In this document: piece by piece, positions 56,079-64,000 of the stretch
How positions within the stretch are numbered: position 1 is the first letter of the stretch
How the letters are laid out: each line of letters begins with the position of its first letter
NCBI GenBank assembly: GCA_016716535.1
Contig: JADJWD010000001.1
Span: 322,435-386,434, forward strand
Length of the DNA stretch: 64,000 bases
Direction of reading: 5' to 3'
From: Betaproteobacteria bacterium
GTDB lineage: Bacteria > Pseudomonadota > Gammaproteobacteria > Burkholderiales > Burkholderiaceae_C
The notes under the pieces: generated by a model
What the model was told of the DNA's origin: nothing
Database searches by the model: none
Seen by the model: the letters and a program-made list of their open reading frames with translations, nothing else
Made by a program: the position numbers and the translations under genes

Positions 56079-56819
56079 ATGGTTTCCCCGGATGTCGCCG
56101 TCGCGCCGGCCGCCTCGGCCGCCAACGCCCCGTACAGCCGCGTCAAGCAGCACCTGAAGGACGGCCTCGCCGCCGGCCGCTGGCCGCCGGGCACGCTGAT
56201 GCCCTCGGAGGCCGAGCTGGTGGCCGCCTTCGGCGTCAGCCGCATGACGGTGAACCGGGCGCTGCGCGAGCTGCAGGCCGAGGGCCTGGTGACGCGCACG
56301 CAGGGCGTGGGCACCTTCGCCGCGCCGCTGCACCGCGTCAGCAGCACACTGACGATCCGCGACCTGCACGAGGAGATCGAGTCGCGCGGCCACCGGCACG
56401 AGGCGCGCGTGCACGTCAAGCGAGCCGAGCGCGCCAACGAGGCGCTGGCCGCGCAACTGGGCGTCGGCGCCGGCGCGCGCGTCTTCCACACGCTCATCGT
56501 GCACCACGAGAACGGCGTGCCGCTGCAGTGCGAGGACCGCTACGTCAACCCGGCCTGCTGCCCCGGTTATCTCGACGCCGACTTCACCGCGACGACACCG
56601 ACGCAGCTGCTGTTCGAGACGACGGCGCTGTGGCGCGCGCAGTACACGATCGAGGCGAGCGCGCCCACCGCCGAGGAGGCGCGGCTGCTGGGCATCGGCG
56701 TGCGCGAGCCGTGCCTCGTGGTCACGCGGCGCACGTTCACCGCCGACGCGGCAATCACGATCGCGCGCCTCGTGCACCCGGGCACGCGGTATCTGCTGCA
56801 AGGCGAGTTCCAGCCGTGA
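56079..56819 (+). CDS. hutC: HutC, GntR-family histidine-utilisation repressor
   Basis: 246 residues. GntR winged helix at about 17-85 (YSRVKQHLKDGLAAGRW, then MPSEAELVAAFGVSRMTVNRAL) and a UTRA ligand domain (GARVFHTLIVHHENGVPLQCEDRYVNP, then LVVTRRTF). It represses both hut arms through the site at 56043 and is induced by urocanate in the known system. First gene of hutCDIGF; the stop overlaps the hutD GTG. Confidence 0.95.
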   Translation: MVSPDVAVAPAASAANAPYSRVKQHLKDGLAAGRWPPGTLMPSEAELVAAFGVSRMTVNRALRELQAEGLVTRTQGVGTFAAPLHRVSSTLTIRDLHEEIESRGHRHEARVHVKRAERANEALAAQLGVGAGARVFHTLIVHHENGVPLQCEDRYVNPACCPGYLDADFTATTPTQLLFETTALWRAQYTIEASAPTAEEARLLGIGVREPCLVVTRRTFTADAAITIARLVHPGTRYLLQGEFQP

Positions 56820-57463
56820 GCCTGCACCTGGTGTCCCTCGCGGCCTGTGCGCCCGTGCCCTGGCGCAACGGCGGCGGCACGACGCGCGAGCTGCTGCGCT
56901 GGCCGGCGGCGCTGCCGGCTGACAGCGGTGGTGGCGGCAGCGGCGTCGGCGACGACTGGCTCGTGCGTGTCAGCGTCGCCGAGATCGCGCGCGACGGGCC
57001 GTTTTCGCCCTACCCCGGCATCGACCGCTGGTTCGCGGTGCTCGAAGGCGCCGGCGTGACGCTCGAACTGCCTGAGGGCGCGCGGCCGCGCCGCGCCGGC
57101 GACGAGCCGATCGCCTTTGCCGGCGAGGCGGCGCCCGGGTGCACGCTGGTCAGCGGCGCGACGCTGGACTTGAACCTGATGGTGCGGCGGGGCGCGGGTG
57201 CGGCACCGCGCCGATCGAGCGCAGGTTCCGCGGGCACCTCGATGAGGCTTGCGCGCTCGGGCTCATCACAACGCAGCCGCCACCCTTGGCGCGCGCTCTA
57301 TGCCCATGCACCGTGCCGGCTGCTCGCCGATGGCGACTGGCACGAGCTGCCGGCCGGCACGCTGGCCTGGTCGGACACAAACCGGGCCGAGACGTGGGAG
57401 CGGGCCGACGAAGGTGAAGCGGCCACGCCCGCGCTCGCGTTCTGGCTGAGCTTCGAACCCTGA
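56816..57463 (+). CDS. hutD: HutD family protein
   Basis: 215 residues from a GTG that overlaps the hutC stop (GTGA). HutD is a cupin-like protein of poorly defined role, needed to limit flux through histidine catabolism. Motifs: VPWRNGGGTTRELLRWP, VRVSVAEIARDGPFSPYPGIDRW and TLDLNLMVRRGAG. A Ser/Arg-rich insert (SAGSAGTSMRLARSGSSQRS) at about 140-160 is longer than usual. Confidence 0.9.
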   Translation: MSLHLVSLAACAPVPWRNGGGTTRELLRWPAALPADSGGGGSGVGDDWLVRVSVAEIARDGPFSPYPGIDRWFAVLEGAGVTLELPEGARPRRAGDEPIAFAGEAAPGCTLVSGATLDLNLMVRRGAGAAPRRSSAGSAGTSMRLARSGSSQRSRHPWRALYAHAPCRLLADGDWHELPAGTLAWSDTNRAETWERADEGEAATPALAFWLSFEP

Positions 57464-57470
57464 CTGCGCG

Positions 57471-58688
57471 ATGACCGCCCCTCACCTCTGGCGCCACGCC
57501 CGCCTCGCCACCTTCGCACCCGGCAGCCCCTGGGGCTGGATCGAAGACGGCACCGTCATCACCGAAGGCGATCGCATCACCTGGGTCGGTGCCGATGCCG
57601 ACCTTCTTGCGCTGGCATCGGCACACAGACAGCCCGCTGCCGAGTTCGACCTGCAAGGCGCCCTCGTCACGCCCGGCCTCGTCGACGCCCACACCCACCT
57701 CGTCTACGGCGGCGACCGCGCCGCCGAGTTCGAGCAGCGGCTGCAGGGTGCCACCTACGAGGAGATCGCGCGCGCCGGCGGCGGCATCCGCGCCACCGTC
57801 GCGGCCACGCGCGCGGCCAGCGACGAGCAGCTCTTCGCCAGCGCCGCGAAGCGCGCGCGCATCCTGATGGCCGAGGGCGTGACGACGATCGAGATCAAGA
57901 GCGGCTACGGCCTGGCCGAAGCGCACGAGGCGCGCTGCCTCGCGGTGGCGCGGCGCCTGGCGCGCGAGCTGCCGCTCGAGGTGCGCACCACGTCGCTGGC
58001 CGCACACGCGCTGCCGCCGGAGTACGCCGGGCGGCCCGACGACTACATCGACGCCGCGATCACATGGCTCGCCGGCCAGCGCGCCGCCGGCCTCGTCGAT
58101 GCCGTCGATGCCTTCTGCGACACCATCGGCTTCACGCCGGCACAGACCGAACGTGTCTTCGTCGAGGCGCGGCGGCTGAACCTGCCGGTCAAACTGCACG
58201 CCGAGCAGCTGAGCGACCAGGACGGTGCGGCGCTCGCGGCGCGTTACGGCGCGCTGAGCTGCGACCACCTCGAGCACCTGTCGCCGCGCGGCATCGCGGC
58301 GATGCAGGCCGCCGGCACGGTGGCCGTGCTGCTGCCCGGCGCGTATTACTTCCTGCGCGACACGACGCTGCCGCCGGTGGCGGCGCTGCGCGCGGCCGGC
58401 GTGCCGATGGCAATTGCCACCGACCACAACCCGGGCAGCTCGCCGGCACTCTCGCTCGTGCTGATGCTGAACATGGCGTGCACGCTCTTCCGGCTCACGC
58501 CCGAGGAAGCGTGGCGCGGCGTGACGGTGCACGCGGCGCGCGCGCTGGGCTTGGCGGACCGCGGTCGGCTCGCCGCGGGCCTGCGCGCCGACTTCGTCGT
58601 CTGGGACGCCGAGCACCCGCGTGAGCTGGCCTACCGCTTCGGCCACAACCCCTGCCGGCGCCGCGTCTTCGCGGGCGCCGAAGAATGA
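57471..58688 (+). CDS. hutI: Imidazolonepropionase
   Basis: 405 residues, the standard length. It hydrolyses 4-imidazolone-5-propionate to N-formimino-L-glutamate. Metal and substrate motifs: LVDAHTHLVYGGDRAAEFE, TTIEIKSGYGLAEAHE, KLHAEQLSDQDGA, SCDHLEHL and IATDHNPGSSPALSL. It follows hutD by 7 bp and overlaps hutG by 4 bp. Confidence 0.96.
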   Translation: MTAPHLWRHARLATFAPGSPWGWIEDGTVITEGDRITWVGADADLLALASAHRQPAAEFDLQGALVTPGLVDAHTHLVYGGDRAAEFEQRLQGATYEEIARAGGGIRATVAATRAASDEQLFASAAKRARILMAEGVTTIEIKSGYGLAEAHEARCLAVARRLARELPLEVRTTSLAAHALPPEYAGRPDDYIDAAITWLAGQRAAGLVDAVDAFCDTIGFTPAQTERVFVEARRLNLPVKLHAEQLSDQDGAALAARYGALSCDHLEHLSPRGIAAMQAAGTVAVLLPGAYYFLRDTTLPPVAALRAAGVPMAIATDHNPGSSPALSLVLMLNMACTLFRLTPEEAWRGVTVHAARALGLADRGRLAAGLRADFVVWDAEHPRELAYRFGHNPCRRRVFAGAEE

Positions 58689-59486
58689 CCGTCATGGACG
58701 AGATCTGCACCCTGCACCGAGGCACGACGCCGCTTCTCATCAGCATGCCGCACGCCGGCACGCTGATTCCCGATGCACTGAAACCGCGCTACACCGAGCG
58801 CGCGCTCGCCGTCGAAGACACCGACTGGTTCATGGATCGGCTGTACGGCTTCGCGTGCGAGCTGGGCGCGGGGCTGCTCGTGCCGCGCTTCAGCCGCTAC
58901 GTCATCGACCTCAACCGCCCGAGCGACAACCGGCCGATGTACGCCGGGCGCAACAACACCGAGCTGTGCCCGACGCGTCACTTCACGGGCGACCCGATCT
59001 ATCGTGAAGGCCAGGCGCCCGGCGACGCCGAGATCCTCGAGCGCGTCGCGCGCTATTGGCAGCCCTACCACGACACACTGCGCGGCGAGACCGAGCGCCT
59101 CGTCGCCGCGCACGGCCACTGCGTGCTGTTCGACGCGCACAGCATCAAGAGCGAGCTGCCGTGGCTGTTCGAGGGCACGCTGCCGCACGAACCTCGGCAC
59201 CGTCGAGGGCACGAGCTGCGCGGCCTCTCTGCGCGATGTGCTCGCCGGCGTCTTCGCCGCGCACGCCGACTACAGCCACGTCGTCGACGGCCGCTTCAAG
59301 GGCGGGCAGATCACGCGCCAGTACGGCCGGCCGGCCGACGGCGTGCACGCGGTGCAGCTCGAAATGAGCTGGCGCGCGTACATGGACGAGACGCCGCCGT
59401 ATCGCTGGCACGAGGCGCGCGCCGCGGCGGTGACGCCACTGTTGCGCCGGCTGGTGCAGGCGATGATCGACTGGAGGCCACGGTGA
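58685..59486 (+). pseudogene. hutG: N-formylglutamate deformylase gene with one frameshift
   Basis: The first 168 codons read as normal HutG: PLLISMPHAGTLIP, DTDWFMDRLY, RPMYAGRNNTELCP, LFDAHSIKSELPWLFEGTLPH. At about 59189 the frame is lost; the family continuation (NLGTVEGTSCAASLRDVLAG... to AMIDWRPR) resumes in the +1 frame at 59190 and runs to the stop at 59484-59486. The normal protein has one residue between His and Asn-Leu-Gly-Thr, so two bases are probably missing. HutG cleaves N-formylglutamate to glutamate and formate. A sequencing error is more likely than true loss, since both parts are well conserved. Confidence 0.88.
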
Positions 59487-60815
59487 CGGCCCTGCTCTGG
59501 GCCGAGCACGCCTGGGTCGGCGGGCGCTGGCGCGAGGCGGTGCTGCTCGAATCCGATGCGGGCGGCCATTGGATCGCGGTGCAGCCCGACACACCACCGC
59601 CGCCCGCCGCCACGCGCCTGCCCGGCCCCGTGCTGCCCGGCCCCGTCGACGCGCACAGCCACGCCTTCCAGCGCGCCTTCGCGGGCCTGGCCGAGCGGCG
59701 CAGCGGCGAGCACGACGATTTCTGGTCGTTGGCGCGACCGCACGTACGGCGTCGCGCTGGCGATCACGGGCTGACGAGCGCGCGAGCTGGCCACGAGCCT
59801 CTATCGCGATCCGCTCGCCGGGCGGCTACACGCACGTCTGCGAGTTCCATTACCTGACCGACTGTTCGATGGCCGGCGGTACGACGACGCGGCGGCGATG
59901 AGCCCCGCGCTGCGTCGACGCTGCAGGCGCGCCACCGGCATCGGCCTGACGCTGCTGCCGGAGCTGCATGAACGCGCCGGTTTTCGCGGCGCCGGCTGCG
60001 GTTCGACCAGCGCCGCTTCGCTGTTCCGACGCGGCGTTCTGGTGCTCGAGCGCGCGACCACGCGCCACGTCGGGCCTAGCGGCGCCGCGCTTCCGCACGC
60101 CGGCGTCGCGATCCACTCGCTGCTGTGCCGCGGCCGAGCTGTCGATGCGCTGCCGTTTCGAACGGCTCGCCGGGCGACGACGGCCTGATCCAGCATCCGA
60201 CGTCGCCGAGCAGACCGGTGAGGTCGACGACTGCCCGCCGCCACCGGGCGCGACGATCGAACGGCGGGTCTGAAGCTGCCCGCTCGACCGCCGCTGGCAG
60301 CTCAGAACGCCAAGGACGCGCCGAGCCGCGCGAGATCGATGCCGTGGTCGCCAGTGGCGCCGGGATCGTCGTGCGCCCGACGACCGAAGCGAACCCCGGC
60401 GACGGCGTGCCCGACCCGCCTGCGCTGGCTGGTCGCCGGGCAAATGCCGCTGGCGATCGGCTCGGACAGCCAGGCCGCAGCGCCGCCGAAGAACTGCGCT
60501 GGCTCGACTACGCGCAGCGCCTGCGCGCCGCCAGCCGCAACGTTCGCCGACCCGGCGCGCGCTTCGAGGGCCTGACCGCGGCGCGGCTCGAGGCGTGCTC
60601 GCCTGGCGGCGGCGCCGCGGCCGGCTTCACGCGCGGGAGCCTGACCGGGGGCGCCGCTGATCTGCTGGTGCTCGACGCCAACGCGCCCGGCATCGATCGC
60701 GCACTGCCCGCGCATCGGCCGATGTACGGTCTTCGCGACCGACGCCGAAGAATTACCACGCCCGCAATCGCGCAGACCTGGGTCGCGGGCCACCGCGTGC
60801 GCCGACCGTCAGTGA
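59483..60815 (+). pseudogene. hutF: Formimidoylglutamate deiminase gene with multiple frameshifts
   Basis: It begins at the GTG overlapping the hutG stop: VTALLWAEHAWVGGRW, then PGPVDAHSHAFQRAFAGLAE. From about 59735 the HutF sequence jumps between frames many times: WRDRTYGVALAIT, GGYTHVCEFHYL, TGIGLTLLPELHERAGFRG, GVAIHSL, AEQTGEVDDC, then EIDAVVASGAGIVV, MPLAIGSDSQAA, ELRWLDYAQRLRAASRN and TWVAGHRV. All blocks appear in the right order, so the gene was complete. The number of indels (eight or more in 1 kb) points to low-quality sequence. The end is approximate. Confidence 0.8.
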
Positions 60816-62000
60816 ACGAACTGCCCGTTGCGATCGACCACCGACAGGTCGACGAAGCGCGAGCCGGTGTGCCTTCGAGGTCGCAGTTTCATCTTCTACG
60901 CCGCCGAGGTCGAAGGCCGAGAACGCGCAGCGAGCGTGCGAACGAGGTGCGGGTCAGGTCCTTGCCCGCGGCCCGCGCGCCATCACCAGCGCCTTGGCGG
61001 CGAGGAAACCTTCCTTGCCGCCGCAGTTGAACTCGGCCTTCGGGTCATGCGGCGCGTCGCCTTCCCGGTACCGCGCGTGATCTCGCGCCTGAGCCCCACG
61101 GGTCAGGGCACCACCTGCGCGAAGACCATGCCCTGCGCCAGCGGGCCCAGGCCGCGCGCGATCTGCGCCGAGCCGGAGTTGACGCCGACGAAATGCGATT
61201 GCAGCCCGGCGCGCAGCGCCCCGCTGACGAGTTTCGTGTACAGCGCCGCCGAGCCGTGGTTGAACAAAGAGGTCGGTTTGGCGTCGCGGATTCAATGACG
61301 ATTTTTAGCGCTTCGAGATCCGTGTCGGACGTCGAGTTTGAACGGCACCCGGACAGTACGACCGCAAGCCCAGTCCTTACGATCATGTTGACGTTGCCCA
61401 GGTGCCCTTGCGTCGTTGGCGCTGTCGACATGGAAGAAGCCGACCGTCTTCATGCCCAGGCCTCGCCCCATTCCATCAGCGCGCGGACCTCGTCGCGGTG
61501 CTCGGCGCGCACCGGGAACACCACTCCTGGCGTGGCTGGCGCAGCGTTGCAGCGGCCCTGGCTATCGGGCCGAAGAACGGCACTTTGCGCCCGGCGGCCA
61601 CCGCATCACCGCGTCGACGGGGCCGCCTTCGACCGAGCCGAAGAGCATGGACACGCCTCTCGTCGACGAGCTTCTGCGCGTTGGCCTCGGCGGCGGCGTT
61701 GCGGTTGTCGCCGTCCAACGTCTTCACGACGATGCGCTGGTCTGCACGCCGCCAGCGGCGTCGACCTGGTCGATGTACAGCTTCATGCCGTGATGCGCGG
61801 CCACGCCGGTGGCGTTCTCGCGCCCAGGTATGCGATGCTGGGGCTGATGAGGATCTCGTCGTCGGTCACGCTCGGTCCGGCGCGCGCCTTGTCGGCCGCG
61901 AAAGCGGGCCAAAGCCGGCCAGCGGGATGACGACGACGTGAAGGCCGAGACGGCAGGCGGCGCGGGCCGTAGGTAAGAGTTTCTGTGCATTCGAGTCGAG
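60809..62000 (-). pseudogene. ABC substrate-binding protein gene (Peripla_BP_6 type) broken by frameshifts
   Basis: Read on the minus strand in several frames: a signal-like LGLHVVVIPLAG near 61940, then RENATGVAAHHGMKLYIDQ, then VKTLDGDNRNAAAEANAQKL, VPFFGPIA, GLQSHFVGVNSGSAQIARG, GPLAQGMVFAQVV and the C-terminal DLSVVDRNGQFVH ending at a stop at 60809. This is the order of a Leu/Ile/Val-type receptor. It converges on hutF. At least six frame changes are needed, again suggesting poor sequence rather than decay. The N-terminal boundary is approximate. Confidence 0.7.
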
Positions 62001-62959
62001 AGGCGGAGACGCCGCCGCGGCCTTGGGCACGGCTGTACCCGTGCGTGGTCCTGCGGCGGGCCGGGATGCTGGTCGAACTCCTGGTTTGGGAACTAGGGAT
62101 TCGTAATAGGCCAGGGTGCTTCTACCCCCAGGCCAACGGCAACAAGTTGGCTGGGCAGAATTCACGGAAATGGGCAATCCCTACGTTGGGTAGACAGTTC
62201 GGGTTTGACCTGCCGGCCTGCGCCTCGTTGTCAGGTCCAGGCGCCGTCAACTGGGCGAGGCCCGCCCGGCCCAACGGGGAGCCCAGAACGCCGTCGGGGG
62301 ATCCACTACGAACCCTGTTGGAGCCGAAGCCGGTGCCGGCACCGGTCCGCCCGCTCGCCGCCAAAGCGGCACTCGGCGCGGTCTGCGCCGCCCGCCCAAC
62401 GCCAGCGCCGACCTGCCCACCACGGTAATGCATTGAGTCCGTGCTGGCGCTGCTCGTCAGCGTACCGACTGGCCGGCGCATCGCCAGCTCCGAAGATGCG
62501 GCGCGGCGGCGCGCTGGTCGATGCGCTCTCGCTGCAAGGGAATGTGCCGTCGCGTATTTTCGCCAGCGCCACGGGTGCTGGTGGCGCTGGTGGCGTACTT
62601 CGTCTCCTGTGGCGGCTGGGTTTGCCGGCCGGCTGTCGCAGCGGTTGGCAAGCCCTGCGCTGGCTTGACCGGCGCACGCGCTGGCAGGCGTTGAACCGGT
62701 CTGTCCACTGGCGGCGCTGGCGCTGTCCGCCACCGGCCACGACCGGTACGCTGGATGTACTTCGCGCCGGGCCTCGTGCCCACCGGAGTTGCCGTGGCGG
62801 CGCTGCACCACATCATCTCGTGGGCCTCGTCGCCCAGGTCGCGGGCACCGTGCTGGCGCAGTGTGGCGCTGGGCGCTGGCGCAACCGATCGCTCTTCACG
62901 CCACGCATGGCCCATGGTGCCGGCAAGGCGCTGGAGCTGGCGCGGGCGCGGCTGTCGCG
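62001..62959. other. No recognisable gene; probably unreliable sequence
   Basis: Neither strand gives a frame with convincing protein similarity. It may hold the promoter of the minus-strand receptor gene and the 5' part (perhaps a membrane cytochrome b segment) of the following plus-strand gene, obscured by frameshifts. No RNA gene or repeat was seen. Confidence 0.4.
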
Positions 62960-64000
62960 GCGGTGGCCGTGCCGCCGAGGTTGGCAGCCCTCACCGCGCT
63001 GCAGGTGGCGCGCACGAACGCCGCGCCGGTGCTCGACGGCGACGGCGCGACGTGGCGCGGGCCAACGCGCGCGAAGCGCGGGTGCATACGACGCGCGGCG
63101 ACGGCCTCGAGGGCGGCGAGGTCACCGTGCACGTGAAGGCGCGCACGACGGTTGCCGCGGCGTGGCTGCTCTTCCGCTGGCCCGACGCGACACGCAGCCA
63201 GGAAGCACCTGCCGCTGGCCGAAGACCGAGGCCGGCTGAAGGTGATGCAGACGAATCTCGCCGTCAACGACGACGCAGTTCCACGGAAGACAGGTTCGCG
63301 GTGATGCTGGCGCGCACGCCGCGCAACGGTGGCGACACGGTGCGCCTGGGCACCGCAGCCGCTGGCCGGCAAACCGGCCCTGCAATAACGGCATGGGCCT
63401 GCACGCCACCAGCGACGGCAGCGTCGCCGACGTGTGGCACCGGGAAGAGCGTGCGCACCGGCAGCATCAACCAGATCGACGACAACTACTTGGCCCGCCG
63501 AATGGAAGAAGGGCCGCCGGCACCCGGAGGCCATAGCCGCAGGAACCCAACAAGGGCGGCGGGCTGAGCAGAACCACGCCGGCGCAGGCCGGCAGCGCGA
63601 CTGGCAGTTGAAGCGACCTGCCGAAGCGCGACCTGGTGGTGCAGCAGGCGCGGCTGGAAGGCCTTCAACCCGAGCCCCGGACGCTGAGCGACGCCGGAAA
63701 GAGTTTCTCGATGCGGCGCCGACGAGGGCCGAGCCCCGAGCGCCGCAGCCGACTTCGCGCATCCCGGCCGGCAACGGTGGATCCTGCCGGTCATCGCCGT
63801 GCCTGTCCGAAGGCGACCGCGGTGACGACGGAGCACGCGACGTGGAAGGACGGCTGGTGGATCGCCGAGACGAGCCCGCGCTGACACCGGCCTGCCCCGC
63901 GACCAGCCGATCGCCGACGGTATCTACCAGTGGTGCCGGTGTTCGACCACAGCCAGGGCGGCAGACGCGCCACGGCGGGCGCCGGCGATCAGGTTGCAGC
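62960..64000 (+). pseudogene. Ethylbenzene dehydrogenase-related haem-binding protein gene, frameshifted and cut by the window end
   Basis: Fragments in three frames follow the order of the EB_dh haem-b domain: LTALQVARTNAAPVLDGDG, then EVTVHVKARTT, WLLFRWPDATRS, TEDRFAVMLART, then KSVRTGSINQIDD, then NPTRAAG-like Gly-rich loop, and near the end TWKDGWW and QPIADGIYQW. In intact homologues the domain follows a membrane cytochrome b and feeds electrons to or from a periplasmic redox enzyme. Nothing here supports more than family membership. Confidence 0.6.

Noticed and set aside
52736..58688. Possibility that the two hut clusters are a recent tandem duplication
   Set aside because: Paralogues differ in key motifs, gene order, transporter type and additional enzymes, so they are not recent copies.
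59483..60815. Programmed frameshifting in hutG/hutF
   Set aside because: No slippery heptamer with a following structure is evident at 59189, and too many shifts follow in unrelated genes.

Overview
The window is GC-rich (roughly 70 %) and dense in genes, with frequent 4-bp ATGA/GTGA overlaps between cistrons. It holds many Burkholderiales hallmarks: a Bug/TctC-type binding protein, a LysR-controlled aromatic-type cluster, a PHA synthase, several Peripla_BP_6 binding proteins and type-2 argG. It reads as chromosome of a betaproteobacterium of the order Burkholderiales (Rubrivivax/Leptothrix-like). No rRNA, tRNA, CRISPR array, insertion sequence or phage gene was recognised.

Region by region. 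0-2.6 kb: a minus-strand cluster (lone intradiol-dioxygenase N-terminal domain, SnoaL-like protein, ABC binding protein cut by the window edge) faces a LysR regulator across a perfect T-N11-A palindrome. 2.7-11.6 kb: secreted proteins, a lipoprotein of unusual architecture, an MscS channel, cold-shock protein, IF-1, PHA synthase and fumarase. 11.7-24.9 kb: two solute-binding proteins, a Lhr-like DNA helicase followed by a thermonuclease, a Rhizobium etli-type asparaginase, an OmpA-like protein, a large subtilisin-like protease, a cNMP-binding/CPBP membrane fusion and a PlsC-like acyltransferase. 24.8-33.1 kb (minus strand): a mammalian sAC-like protein (class III cyclase-AAA-TPR-like) overlaps a SulP-STAS-cNMP-binding transporter by 4 bp, followed by a beta-hydroxyacid dehydrogenase and argG.

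35.1-60.8 kb holds two different histidine-utilisation (hut) systems back to back. The second (48.2-60.8 kb) is conventional: divergent hutUH-livKHMGF and hutC-D-I-G-F around an exact HutC-type operator. The first (35.1-48.2 kb) is unconventional: a divergent urocanase-like gene, a TakP-like 2-oxo-acid TRAP transporter, a HisC-like aminotransferase, an ammonia-lyase lacking the usual HAL active-site His, an FAD D-2-hydroxyacid dehydrogenase, divergent HutI- and HutF-like amidohydrolases and its own HutC-type regulator, all in one operon. Its gene content best fits import of a histidine-derived hydroxy or oxo acid (imidazole-lactate or imidazole-pyruvate, or a modified histidine) and its conversion through an amino acid and a urocanate to glutamate. 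An HutC-like operator and 13 copies of an 8-bp repeat precede it. This is the best candidate in the window for an undescribed system.

From about 59.19 kb to the end every recognisable gene (hutG, hutF, a Peripla_BP_6 binding protein, an ethylbenzene-dehydrogenase-like haem protein) is broken by frameshifts, increasingly often toward the edge. The simplest reading is poor sequence near a contig end rather than biological decay, so function should not be inferred from those breaks.
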